NCBI RefSeq assembly: GCF_025905425.1
Contig: NZ_CP109603.1
Coordinates: 3,860,501 to 3,924,500 of the forward strand
Direction: 5' to 3'
Source: Pseudomonas putida
GTDB taxonomy: Bacteria; Pseudomonadota; Gammaproteobacteria; Pseudomonadales; Pseudomonadaceae
Length of the DNA stretch: 64,000 nt
Below, piece after piece: positions 54,949-63,524 of the stretch. A model generated the notes under the pieces. The model was not told the DNA's origin, made no database searches, and worked only from the letters and a program-made list of their open reading frames with translations. Each line of letters begins with the position of its first letter. Positions within the stretch are counted from its first letter, which is position 1. Both the position numbers and the translations under genes were made by a program.

Positions 54949-55938
54949 ATGAGCTTCGTCAGCGTACAGCAACTGCACAAACGCTATGCCGGCACGCCGG
55001 TTTTCGAGAACATCGACTGCCAGATCGAACGCGGCGAGTTCGTCACCCTGCTCGGCCCTTCCGGTTGCGGCAAGTCCACCCTGCTGCGCTGCATCGCCGG
55101 GCTGACCCCGGTGGACAGCGGGCGCATCCTGCTCGATGGCCAGGACATCGTGCCGCTGAGCCCACAGAAACGCGGCATCGGCATGGTGTTCCAGAGCTAC
55201 GCGCTGTTCCCCAACATGACCGTGGAACAGAACGTCGCCTTTGGCTTGCGCATGCAAAAGGTCAAGGCCGACGAGAGCCAGACGCGGGTGCGTGAGGTGC
55301 TCGACCTGGTGGAGCTGGGCAGCTTCGCCGGGCGCTACCCGCACCAGCTGTCGGGTGGCCAGTGCCAGCGCGTGGCCCTGGCCCGTTCGTTGGTGACCCG
55401 CCCGCGCCTGCTGCTGCTGGACGAGCCACTGTCGGCGCTGGATGCGCGCATCCGCAAGCACCTGCGCGAGCAGATTCGCGCGATCCAGCGTGAACTGGGG
55501 CTGACCACTATTTTCGTCACCCATGACCAGGAAGAAGCGCTGACCATGTCAGACCGCATCTTCCTGATGAACCAGGGCCGTATCGTGCAGAGCGGCGACG
55601 CCGAAACCCTCTATACCGCCCCTGTGGACCTGTTCGCCGCGGGCTTTATCGGCAACTACAACCTGCTCGACCCAGAGAGCGCCAGCCGCCTGCTGCAACG
55701 CCCGGTGGCCAACCGCCTGGCCATCCGCCCGGAATCCATCACACTGGGCCGCAATGGCGAGCTGGACGGTGAAGTGCGCAGCCACAGCCTGCTGGGCAAC
55801 GTCATCCGTTACCGGGTGCGGGTGCGCGATGTGGAGCTGGTGGTCGACGTGCTCAACCGCTCGTCTGCCGACCTGCATGCGGACGGCCAGCGGGTATCCT
55901 TGTCGATCGATCCCACGGCGCTACGTGAAGTGGCCTAG
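54949..55938 (+). CDS. ABC transporter ATP-binding protein
   Basis: A 329-residue ATPase of the PotA/FbpC/CysA type. Walker A is GPSGCGKST (about 37-45), the signature is LSGGQCQRVALARSL, and Walker B is LLLDEPLSALDA, with the H-loop THDQEEALTM. A C-terminal TOBE-type domain (from about 240) follows. It powers import of the substrate captured by the protein at 51319. Confidence 0.9.
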   Translation: MSFVSVQQLHKRYAGTPVFENIDCQIERGEFVTLLGPSGCGKSTLLRCIAGLTPVDSGRILLDGQDIVPLSPQKRGIGMVFQSYALFPNMTVEQNVAFGLRMQKVKADESQTRVREVLDLVELGSFAGRYPHQLSGGQCQRVALARSLVTRPRLLLLDEPLSALDARIRKHLREQIRAIQRELGLTTIFVTHDQEEALTMSDRIFLMNQGRIVQSGDAETLYTAPVDLFAAGFIGNYNLLDPESASRLLQRPVANRLAIRPESITLGRNGELDGEVRSHSLLGNVIRYRVRVRDVELVVDVLNRSSADLHADGQRVSLSIDPTALREVA

Positions 55939-55950
55939 GAGACAGCAACA

Positions 55951-56604
55951 ATGGCACTGGCAATTTTCGATCTCGACGAAACCCTGATCCACGGTGACTG
56001 CGCGTCACTGTGGAGCGAGCAGATGGCCCGGCTGGGCTGGGTCGATGGCAAAGCTTTCCTGCGTCGCGACCATGAATTGATGGAAGCCTATGGCAAAGGC
56101 CACCTGGCGATGGAGGACTACATGGCCTTCAGCCTGGAGCCGATTGCCGGGCGTACTCTGGAAGAGGTCGAGCATCTGGTGGAGCCGTGGGTAGAGGATG
56201 TTATCGAGCCGATCATCTTCGGCGATGCTTGCCGCTGCATCGCCGAGCATCGCAAGCGCAGTGACCGTATTCTGATCATTTCCGCCTCAGGTACGCACCT
56301 GGTCGGGCCGATTGCGGCGCGGTTGGGCGTGGACGAGTACCTGGCTATCGAACTGGAGGCGGTGAACGGGGTGTATACCGGCAAGACCCATGGGGTGCTG
56401 ACCTACCGTGAAGGCAAGATCACCCGCTTGCTGGAATGGCTGGATCAGGAGCAGGAGAACCTCGAGGGGGCGAGTTTTTATTCCGATTCGCGGAACGATC
56501 TGCCGTTGTTGTTGAAGGTGGATCATCCCCATGCGGTGAACCCTGACTCGGTGCTGAGGGAGCATGCAGAGATCAATGGCTGGCCGATTCTGAATTGGCG
56601 CTGA
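55951..56604 (+). CDS. HAD-IB family phosphatase (SerB-like)
   Basis: A 217-residue HAD phosphatase. The nucleophile motif is FDLDETLIHGD (D8, D10), the motif II serine is in IISASGTHLVG, and motif IV is SFYSDSRNDLPLL. It lies 12 bases after the ATPase with AGGAG before the ATG, so it belongs to the cluster. Enzymes of this group act on small phosphoesters such as phosphoserine, phosphocholine or histidinol phosphate; here it may strip phosphate from the imported compound. The exact substrate is open. Confidence 0.82.
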   Translation: MALAIFDLDETLIHGDCASLWSEQMARLGWVDGKAFLRRDHELMEAYGKGHLAMEDYMAFSLEPIAGRTLEEVEHLVEPWVEDVIEPIIFGDACRCIAEHRKRSDRILIISASGTHLVGPIAARLGVDEYLAIELEAVNGVYTGKTHGVLTYREGKITRLLEWLDQEQENLEGASFYSDSRNDLPLLLKVDHPHAVNPDSVLREHAEINGWPILNWR

Positions 56605-56623
56605 TCATTGCGCTGAACATACT

Positions 56624-56719
56624 GGCCTCTTCGCGGGGCAAGCCCGCTCCCACAGGATCACCGCAACCTTCAAGGATTGCAGTGATCCTGTGGGAGCGGG
56701 CTTGCCCCGCGAAGAGGCC
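56624..56719. repeat. REP pair with extended arms, HAD/quinone reductase junction
   Basis: Perfect 38-base arms from GGCCTCTTCGCGGGGC to CACAGGATCAC and back, with a 20-base loop, between convergent stops. Confidence 0.92.
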
Positions 56720-56727
56720 GGGCCTGC

Positions 56728-57690
56728 TTATACCAGGCTTGAATCGATAACCATCACCAACTTGCCCGACACCTGATTGCTCTCAAGCGCGGCATACGCT
56801 GCCTGGGCGAACGCCACCGGGTAGGTATCCACCAGTTGCGGGGACAACCGCCCTTCGGCGAACAGCGGCCACACCTGCTGCAGCAACTCACGCAGCAACT
56901 CGGCCTTGAAGCCATCGTCACGGTTGCGCAGCGTAGACCCGGTGATCTCCAGGCGCTTGCCCAGCACCAGCGCGAGGTCCAGTTCAAACTTGCGCCCGCC
57001 CATCAGGCCAATGATCACCCAGCGCCCGTCACGTGCCAGCAGCTGGAGGTTGAGCGCCCCATAGCTGGCACCGACCGGGTCTAGAATCACGTCGAACGGC
57101 CCAAGGCCTTCCAGCGCTTCAAGGTTCTCGTTACGCACCACACCGCCGGCAGCGCCCAGCGCCTGGCAATACGCCAGGCGATCCTGCGAGCCAACACTGA
57201 CATATACCGGGTTGCCAAACGCCTTGCACAGCTGGATCGCCGCCGAGCCAACGCCGCTGGCCCCCGCGTGTACCAATACCTTCTCACCGGCTTTAACGGC
57301 GCCCAACTGGAAGATGTTCAACCACGCCGTGGCATACACCTCGGGCAGCGCCGCCGCCTCTTGCAGGCTCAGGCCTTCCGGCACCGGCAGCACATGGCGG
57401 GCATCGACCACCACTTCCTCGGCCATCGCGCCGCTGGCCAGTAGCGCGCATACTCGCTCGCCCACACGCCAGTCGGCACCCGGCCCCACTTCGGCGATAA
57501 CACCGGCGCATTCCAGGCCCATATAAGGGCTGGCGCCAGGCGGCGGCGGGTACAGGCCCTTCATTTGCAACAGGTCGGCGCGGTTCAGCCCTGCAGCCGC
57601 CACGCGAATGCGTACCTGGCCGGCGTCAAGGACCGGGCGCTCGGCCTCGACCCACTCCACATGTCCGTCTTCGCCTTGCAATGCCTTCAC
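56728..57690 (-). CDS. NAD(P)H quinone oxidoreductase, PIG3 type
   Basis: A 320-residue zinc-independent medium-chain reductase. The N-terminal GroES-like fold holds AAAGLNRADLLQMKGLYPPPPG; the cofactor loop is VHAGASGVGSAAIQL. The PIG3-like group reduces quinones with NADPH. The start is GTG 57690, with GGAGG eight bases before it. No zinc-binding cysteines are present. It is divergent from prc. Confidence 0.9.
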   Translation of the reverse strand: MKALQGEDGHVEWVEAERPVLDAGQVRIRVAAAGLNRADLLQMKGLYPPPPGASPYMGLECAGVIAEVGPGADWRVGERVCALLASGAMAEEVVVDARHVLPVPEGLSLQEAAALPEVYATAWLNIFQLGAVKAGEKVLVHAGASGVGSAAIQLCKAFGNPVYVSVGSQDRLAYCQALGAAGGVVRNENLEALEGLGPFDVILDPVGASYGALNLQLLARDGRWVIIGLMGGRKFELDLALVLGKRLEITGSTLRNRDDGFKAELLRELLQQVWPLFAEGRLSPQLVDTYPVAFAQAAYAALESNQVSGKLVMVIDSSLV

Positions 57691-57795
57691 AGTGCCTCCA
57701 TAGTTGAATCATGACTGAGCCTGGGGCGCTTACCCCAGGCTTTTTGCAGTATTTGTCCGGATCCATGGAACCGGCAACGGAATAGACGGCCTACT

Positions 57796-59910
57796 ATGCG
57801 TGATCAATTGCCCCCACGTCGAATCAGCATGAAGCATTTCCTTCCAAGCACCGCCCTGGCCCTGATGATTGGCCTGGGTAGCCTCACGCTCGGCGGCAAT
57901 GCGGCGGCCGCCAACAAATGGGACAGCCTGCAACCGGACCGCGACGAGATCGTTGCCAGCCTTAATGTGGTAGAGCTGCTCAAGCGCCACCATTACAGCA
58001 AGCCGCCGCTCAATGACGCCCGCTCGGTGATCATCTACGACAGCTACATCAAGCTGCTGGACCCTGCGCGCAGCTACTTCACCGCAGCCGACATCGCCGA
58101 GTTCGACAAGTGGAAGACGCAGTTCGACGATTTCCTCAAGAGCGGCAACCTCGACCCTGGCTTCATCATCTACAAACGCTACCTTGACCGCGTCAAGCAG
58201 CGCTTGGACTTTGCCCTGGCCGAGCTGAACAAGGGCGTCGACAAGATCGACTTCACCGCCAAGGAAACCTTGCTGATCGACCGCAAGGACGCCCCGTGGA
58301 TGAAGAGCCAGGCCGAGCTCGACGACCTCTGGCGCAAACGCGTCAAAGACGAAGTCTTGCGCCAGAAGATCGCTGGCAAAGAGCCCAAGCAGATCCAGGA
58401 AACCCTGACCAAGCGCTACAAGAACCAACTGGCGCGCCTGGACCAGACCCGTGCCGAGGATATCTTCCAGGCCTACATCAACACCTTCGCCCAGTCCTAC
58501 GACCCGCACACCAACTACCTGTCGCCGGACAACGCGGAAAACTTCGACATCAACATGAGCCTGTCGCTCGAAGGCATCGGCGCAGTGCTGCAAAGCGACA
58601 ACGACCAGGTCAAGATCGTGCGCCTGGTGCCGGCAGGCCCTGCGGCCAAGACCAAGCAGGTAGCCCCGGCCGACAAGATCATCGGCGTGGCCCAGGGCAA
58701 CAAGGAAATGGTCGATGTGGTCGGCTGGCGCCTGGATGAAGTGGTCAAGCTGATCCGTGGCCCGAAAGGCTCGGTCGTGCGCCTGGAAATCATCCCGGCG
58801 AGCAATGCCCCGAGCGACCAGACCAGTAAGATCGTTTCGATCACCCGCGAAGCCGTCAAGCTTGAAGAGCAGGCCGCGAAAAAGTCGGTGCTCAAGCTCA
58901 AGCAGGATGGCCGTGACTACAAGCTGGGCATCATCGAGATCCCGGCCTTCTACCTGGACTTCAAGGCCTACCGTGCCGGTGACCCGGAGTACAAGAGCAC
59001 CACGCGTGACGTGAAGAAACTGCTCACCGAACTGCAGAAAGAGAAAGTCGATGGCGTGGTCATCGACCTGCGCAACAACGGCGGCGGCTCCCTGCAGGAA
59101 GCCACCGAGCTGACCAGCCTGTTCATCGACAAGGGCCCGACCGTGCTGGTACGCAACAGTGACGGCCGTGTCGATGTGCTTGAGGACGAAAACCCAGGTG
59201 CCTTCTACAAAGGCCCGCTGGCACTGCTGGTCAACCGTCTCTCGGCCTCGGCCTCGGAGATTTTCGCCGGCGCGATGCAGGACTACCACCGCGCACTGAT
59301 CATCGGTGGCCAGACCTTCGGCAAAGGCACCGTGCAGACCATCCAGCCGCTCAACCATGGTGAGCTGAAACTGACCCTGGCCAAGTTCTACCGGGTGTCT
59401 GGGCAGAGCACCCAGCACCAGGGCGTGCTGCCAGACATCGACTACCCGTCGATCATCGACACCAAGGAAATCGGTGAGAGCGCCTTGCCCGAGGCCATGC
59501 CGTGGGACACCATCCGCCCGGTGGTCAAGCCGGCCGCCGACCCGTTCAAGCCGTACCTGAGCCAGCTCAAGGCACAGCATGAAGCGCGCAGCGCCAAGGA
59601 TGCCGAATTCACTTACATCCGCGACCGCCTGGCCCTGGCCCAGAAGCTGATGAACGAGAAAACCGTCAGCCTCAACGAACAGGAACGTCGTGCCCGCCAC
59701 GATGAGATCGAGGGCAAGCAGTTGGCCCTGGAGAACATCCGTCGCAAGGCCAAGGGCGAAGAGCCGCTCAAAGAGCTGAAGAAGGAAGACGAAGACGCTC
59801 TGCCGGCTGAAGATGAAAATACCAAGCCGGAAGACGACGCTTACTTGTCCGAGACAGGGCGCATTCTGCTCGACTACCTGAGCGCAAGCTCGCAGGTGGC
59901 CAAGCACTGA
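57796..59910 (+). CDS. prc: Tail-specific protease Prc/Tsp
   Basis: A 704-residue periplasmic C-terminal processing protease. After a signal peptide (MKHFLPSTALALMIGLG core), an N-terminal helical domain, a PDZ domain (about 240-330) and the S41 protease domain follow. The serine is in LSASASEIFAGAMQDY and the lysine in TFGKGTVQ; a C-terminal DUF3340 tail ends the protein. It degrades misfolded and tail-marked proteins and trims peptidoglycan hydrolases. The start may be ATG 57796 or ATG 57829, 11 codons later; both retain the signal peptide. Confidence 0.93.
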   Translation: MRDQLPPRRISMKHFLPSTALALMIGLGSLTLGGNAAAANKWDSLQPDRDEIVASLNVVELLKRHHYSKPPLNDARSVIIYDSYIKLLDPARSYFTAADIAEFDKWKTQFDDFLKSGNLDPGFIIYKRYLDRVKQRLDFALAELNKGVDKIDFTAKETLLIDRKDAPWMKSQAELDDLWRKRVKDEVLRQKIAGKEPKQIQETLTKRYKNQLARLDQTRAEDIFQAYINTFAQSYDPHTNYLSPDNAENFDINMSLSLEGIGAVLQSDNDQVKIVRLVPAGPAAKTKQVAPADKIIGVAQGNKEMVDVVGWRLDEVVKLIRGPKGSVVRLEIIPASNAPSDQTSKIVSITREAVKLEEQAAKKSVLKLKQDGRDYKLGIIEIPAFYLDFKAYRAGDPEYKSTTRDVKKLLTELQKEKVDGVVIDLRNNGGGSLQEATELTSLFIDKGPTVLVRNSDGRVDVLEDENPGAFYKGPLALLVNRLSASASEIFAGAMQDYHRALIIGGQTFGKGTVQTIQPLNHGELKLTLAKFYRVSGQSTQHQGVLPDIDYPSIIDTKEIGESALPEAMPWDTIRPVVKPAADPFKPYLSQLKAQHEARSAKDAEFTYIRDRLALAQKLMNEKTVSLNEQERRARHDEIEGKQLALENIRRKAKGEEPLKELKKEDEDALPAEDENTKPEDDAYLSETGRILLDYLSASSQVAKH

Positions 59911-59929
59911 GGCTAGGCGTGGGTTAAAC

Positions 59930-59963
59930 AGAAGGGCCGGGTGCGAAAGCACCCGGCCCTTCT
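59930..59963 (+). terminator. Terminator hairpin after prc
   Basis: Perfect 15-base arms AGAAGGGCCGGGTGC and GCACCCGGCCCTTCT close a GAAA tetraloop 20 bases after the prc stop. A weak U-run (GTTATC) follows. Confidence 0.85.
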
Positions 59964-60009
59964 GTTATCAACCCGTTTGAAAACGCGCAGCACAGGAGCG
60001 CGGTGGGTG

Positions 60010-60378
60010 TCAGGCGGTTTCCGGATAACTGTATTCAAATACCCTGACGACTTCCGAGGCATGCCACGACGCCGCCTCCATGCCATCAACTGGCCCGGCA
60101 AAGCGGCCCAATCGCTCGACACATTCGAAAAAGCCGGTGCGTGGCAGGCGGCTGGCGCCCTGGCTTATCACCAACGAACTGCGCAACGGCTGCTCGGCGC
60201 GAGCGTCGAGCACCGCCAGGTACTCCAGCGCGGCGGTCAGCGTCTGCATGGCCGGGCTGGGCAATTGCAAGCGCTCGATGAGCGCGCGATACGTCAGCAA
60301 ATGACGTTGACGACGGGCCAGGTCAAGCTCGTCCAGCAGGCTCTGCCAATGCTGGCGGCTGATCCTGACCTGGCTCAT
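60010..60378 (-). CDS. Conserved hypothetical protein paired with an HTH protein
   Basis: A 122-residue protein without signal peptide or membrane helix. The N-terminal half is helical and rich in Leu and Arg (LLDELDLARRQRHLLTYRALIERLQLP); the C-terminal part (FFECVERLGRF...) is mixed. No known domain was recognised. Its start overlaps the HTH gene stop (ATGA), so the pair is translated together. The arrangement invites comparison with toxin-antitoxin pairs, but the N-terminus looks more like a regulatory or binding protein than a known toxin. Confidence 0.7.
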   Translation of the reverse strand: MSQVRISRQHWQSLLDELDLARRQRHLLTYRALIERLQLPSPAMQTLTAALEYLAVLDARAEQPLRSSLVISQGASRLPRTGFFECVERLGRFAGPVDGMEAASWHASEVVRVFEYSYPETA

Positions 60379-60713
60379 GATGGCTCACTCCAACCCGCCA
60401 CACCCAGGTGCCAGGCCAGGGCGCGGCGGATAGCGGCGTCCGGCAGTCGCTCGCCTGACTCGATCATGGCCAGGTACGCTGGGCTTACACCCACATTGCG
60501 CGCCAATAGCTCTGGGGCGATGCCCTTGGCCTGACGGATCTGCGCAACCTCGCCAAAAGCTGGCAAAGGTGCACTGGCGGTACTGTCCTGCGCTTCACTC
60601 AGATTCGCTTCGACGGGCGCCTGCCCCGCTGCCTTGAGCAGTGCCTGGTACTGCTCCCAGGGAACGACGGCGTACTCGGGCTGACCGTCCCTGCTAATAA
60701 CCTGAATACCCAT
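60375..60713 (-). CDS. HTH protein with Phd-like N-terminus
   Basis: A 112-residue protein. The first 30 residues (VISRDGQPEYAVVPWEQYQALL) resemble the N-terminal half of Phd/YefM-type antitoxins; after a linker an Xre-type helix-turn-helix follows (IRQAKGIAPELLARNVGVSPAYLAMIESGERLP, in outline). It should bind DNA, perhaps its own promoter. It is the first gene of a two-gene unit. The upstream 80 bases contain AT-rich sequence with TACGTA/ATTACGG repeats, where its operator might lie. Confidence 0.72.
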   Translation of the reverse strand: MGIQVISRDGQPEYAVVPWEQYQALLKAAGQAPVEANLSEAQDSTASAPLPAFGEVAQIRQAKGIAPELLARNVGVSPAYLAMIESGERLPDAAIRRALAWHLGVAGWSEPS

Positions 60714-60813
60714 TACAACCCCCTTACGTAGGATTACGGCATGTAATCCGTAGGCATAATCCTTATGCCAATTATATTACCAAGTACGGGAGTCTGTGCA
60801 GCTCAGGCTGATT

Positions 60814-61254
60814 TCACTGCGTATTGCGTTCCAAGCGCAACGCTTCTGGGGTATCCGGCAACCGCTCGACCACCCGCAACCGCTCTGGGGCCTGGCTGTC
60901 GCGCCAGGCTTTGAAACGCGCCAGCTCATCGGCGACAGTCTTCAGTACCCAGCCAAGCACGGCGATGTCGTCAAGAAAACCCACGCCCAGCAACCAGTCG
61001 GGGATGGCATCGATAGGGCTGACGAAGTACAACAGGCCGGCAACGATGGTCACCAACGCCTTGGGGCTGATGGCGCGGTATTCGCCACGCCACCAGGCCA
61101 GGCACAGCGACTGCAGCAGCTTTACATCCTCGCGCAGCTGGCCGATCCGCGGGCCTTTGCGGGCCACGGCGAACAGCAGGGCCGGCAACCGTCCGCGGCT
61201 GAGCAGGCGCTCGGCCAGCGGCAGGAAACGGGCGAAATTCCAGGGTGCGCTCAT
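60814..61254 (-). CDS. YkvA-like DUF1232 membrane protein
   Basis: A 146-residue protein with the DUF1232 core LLYFVSPIDAIPDWLLGVGFLDDIAVLGWVL, a short membrane-embedded hairpin conserved across bacteria. Function is unknown. ATG 61254 has GGAGG eight bases upstream; the longer frame upstream would pass through a paired DnaA-box repeat. It has no close neighbour on its strand. Confidence 0.84.
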   Translation of the reverse strand: MSAPWNFARFLPLAERLLSRGRLPALLFAVARKGPRIGQLREDVKLLQSLCLAWWRGEYRAISPKALVTIVAGLLYFVSPIDAIPDWLLGVGFLDDIAVLGWVLKTVADELARFKAWRDSQAPERLRVVERLPDTPEALRLERNTQ

Positions 61255-61272
61255 GGAGCCTCCGAGAGGGAG

Positions 61273-61299
61273 GGTTATCCACATTTATTGTGGATAACC
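61273..61299. promoter_or_regulatory. Inverted pair of consensus DnaA boxes
   Basis: Arms GGTTATCCACA and TGTGGATAACC are perfect complements with five bases (TTTAT) between them. Each arm contains TTATCCACA, the high-affinity DnaA box, at 61275-61283 (+) and 61289-61297 (-). The pair lies about 20 bases before the YkvA-like start. Confidence 0.7.
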
Positions 61300-61490
61300 T
61301 TGTGAACAGGGCGAAGTTTCTGACGTCAGGTGCCCACGAAGCAAGGGCCCCGGTCAGATCGGGCGTTTTTTACACAGTCGTTTCAGTTCCGCAAACGATT
61401 TGCGTCAGAAGCATCCTACTTCATCACGCTGCTATTGCTCGGACAGTACCAGCCGACAGAGGTTCTTCCAAGCATCTGGCGCCAAAACGA

Positions 61491-61516
61491 AAACGCCCCG
61501 TCAAGACGGGGCGTTT
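61491..61516 (-). terminator. Rho-independent terminator of the FKBP gene
   Basis: Arms AAACGCCCCGTC and GACGGGGCGTTT pair perfectly around two bases, 18 bases after the FKBP stop. On the minus strand TTTTCGTTTT follows the stem, a good U-rich tail. Confidence 0.88.
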
Positions 61517-61534
61517 TACGCAAACCAGCCAATA

Positions 61535-62323
61535 TTACTTGGCAGGTTCTTCTGCTGGCGCTTCAGCTGGAGCTTCTGCTGGCGCTTGCGCCGGTGCTTC
61601 GGCTTCCGGCTCTGCACCTTGCAGTTGTGCCGGGTCCTTGATGGCGATCAGCTCAAGGTCGAACACCAATACCGAGTTGGCCGGAATCAGCGGGCTAGGG
61701 CTCTGGGCGCCGTAGGCCAGTTCGGCCGGGATGAACAGCTTGTATTTCTCGCCGACGTGCATCAGCTGCAGGCCTTCAACCCAACCCGGGATGACGCCGC
61801 TGACGGGCAGGTCGATCGGGCTGCCGCGCTCGACGGAGCTGTCGAACACCTTGCCATCGGTCAACTTGCCTTCGTAATGAACGGTGACGACGTCAGTCGG
61901 CTTAGGCTGCGGGCCGTCGGCCTTCTTGATCACTTCGTACTGCAGGCCCGAGGCGGTAGTGACCACGCCTGGCTTCTTGGCATTGTCTTCAAGGAACTTC
62001 TTGCCGGCGGAGGCGGCTTCTTCGCTGGCCTTGGCCAGACGCTCTTCGGCGCGCTTCTGCAGCGAGGTGAAGGCTTCTACCAGCTCTTCGTCCTTGATGC
62101 GTTGCTCTTTCTTGCTGACGGCGTCTTCGATGCCGAGGGCGACCGCTTTCGAATCAAGGTCTTCCATGCCTTCCTGAGCCAGGCTCTTGCCCATGTTCAG
62201 GCCGATACCGTAGGAGGCTTTCTGTGCCGGAGTCTTCAGCTCGGGGCTGCTGGCCTGTTGGTCGCAGCCAGCCAATACCAGGCCTACCAGGGCAACCGCA
62301 GCCGCCAAACGATGCTGTTTCAT
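61535..62323 (-). CDS. FKBP-type peptidyl-prolyl isomerase lipoprotein
   Basis: A 262-residue Mip/FkpA-like isomerase. A lipoprotein signal (VALVGLVLAGC, lipobox Cys at about residue 20) precedes an N-terminal dimerisation helix region and the FKBP domain (VTVHYEGKLTDGKVFDSS, FIPAELAYG). The C-terminal tail is a low-complexity AP-EAPAE repeat. It should sit on the periplasmic face of a membrane and speed proline isomerisation during folding of envelope proteins. ATG 62323 follows AAGGAAA. Confidence 0.92.
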   Translation of the reverse strand: MKQHRLAAAVALVGLVLAGCDQQASSPELKTPAQKASYGIGLNMGKSLAQEGMEDLDSKAVALGIEDAVSKKEQRIKDEELVEAFTSLQKRAEERLAKASEEAASAGKKFLEDNAKKPGVVTTASGLQYEVIKKADGPQPKPTDVVTVHYEGKLTDGKVFDSSVERGSPIDLPVSGVIPGWVEGLQLMHVGEKYKLFIPAELAYGAQSPSPLIPANSVLVFDLELIAIKDPAQLQGAEPEAEAPAQAPAEAPAEAPAEEPAK

Positions 62324-62545
62324 GCTATTTCCTTGTTCATGCGCCATAAGGGCAATCAGGGTAAAGCCGCGAGCTTAGCAGGCGGCCATGACCAATGGCT
62401 ACCGGCATAGGAGCGGGTTTTGCTAAGGAAGTTCAGTAGTTAAACGATGATTCATCTGACGCATTACAGCCACTGGCCAGTATTGACCCTTTGGGCCGAA
62501 TTCGCCTGGGTTTAAGGGCTGTTTATTTCACAGTGTTCTGAAGCG

Positions 62546-63478
62546 TCAGGGGTATTGGCCTTCCCGGTACTGCCCCGCCACCTCGCGCAGCACCTCGCAC
62601 ACCCACTGCCCCGGCAGGCTCTGCGCCAACGCCGCATTGCGACAGATTCCCACCGAGCCGCCCGGCTCACGCACACCCAGGTCGAGCTCGACCAGCTCAC
62701 CGCGACCAAGGTCGATCAGCACGGCGTCACGCGGTGCCACCCACACCGCATCACTGCCCAGCAGGTAGCGGCGGCTCAAGGCCAGCGACAAGGTCTCCAG
62801 CCGCTGCGCAGGCATCTGGATACCACATTGAACGAACAGGCTGTCGGCGTGCTGGCGAATGGTGGTGCCAGGGGGTGGCAAGACCAATGGATAACGCCCT
62901 ACCTGCGCCCGCTCCACTGGCGTGTTCGCCAGCAGCGGGTGCCCCGGCCGCACGACCAGGCTCATCGACTCGCTGTACAAGTGCTCGAACGACAGCCCCT
63001 GAATCTGCGGGCTGTCGGTCATGCGCCCAACCACCAGTTCCAGCTCACCCAGGCGCAACTGCCCGAGCAACTGCGCACTGGCGCCGGTCACCACGCTGAT
63101 CAGCAACGCCTCATGGCGTTGATGCAGGCGGCACAGCACCTCGGGCATCAACAAGCCCTCGACCGTGGATAGCACGCCGATGCGCACCTGAGACGGCGCA
63201 CGTGCCTCGCCGCGCAGGCTGCTCACGCCATCGCGCAGGGCCTGTACGCTGGGCCCGGCGTAGCGCATGAAGCGGGTGCCGGCCGGGGTCAGCTCGACGC
63301 CCTGCCGGCTGCGCTCGAACAGGCGTGTTTCAAGCAGCGCTTCGAGTTCCTTGAGGGTCTTGGAAATCGCGGGCTGGCTGATCGCAAGGATGTCTGCAGC
63401 CCTGGCCAGACTGCCCTGCCGGGCAATCTCCAGGAAACACAGCAGGTGGCGGTACTTGATGCGGGTGTCGAGGTTCAT
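62546..63478 (-). CDS. LysR-family regulator, PcaQ-like
   Basis: A 310-residue LysR regulator. The winged HTH is at about 5-65 (HLLCFLEIARQGSLARAADILAISQPAISKTLKELE in outline); the substrate-binding fold spans about 95-300. Resemblance to PcaQ, activator of protocatechuate genes, is seen in IKYRHLLCFLEIARQGS and ERSRQGVELTPAG. No pca genes are near, and P. putida normally uses PcaR for that pathway, so the target is uncertain. The gene is on the same strand as nirBD but 46 bases beyond the nirD stop. Confidence 0.78.
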   Translation of the reverse strand: MNLDTRIKYRHLLCFLEIARQGSLARAADILAISQPAISKTLKELEALLETRLFERSRQGVELTPAGTRFMRYAGPSVQALRDGVSSLRGEARAPSQVRIGVLSTVEGLLMPEVLCRLHQRHEALLISVVTGASAQLLGQLRLGELELVVGRMTDSPQIQGLSFEHLYSESMSLVVRPGHPLLANTPVERAQVGRYPLVLPPPGTTIRQHADSLFVQCGIQMPAQRLETLSLALSRRYLLGSDAVWVAPRDAVLIDLGRGELVELDLGVREPGGSVGICRNAALAQSLPGQWVCEVLREVAGQYREGQYP

Positions 63479-63524
63479 GGCCCCAAGCTTACCGCATCGC
63501 AGGCCCCATGCAGCGCGCTACCGC

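Noticed and set aside
1021..56719. The many GC-rich repeats as CRISPR or tandem arrays
   Set aside because: They are dispersed inverted pairs with variable spacing between genes, with no regular spacers and no cas genes.
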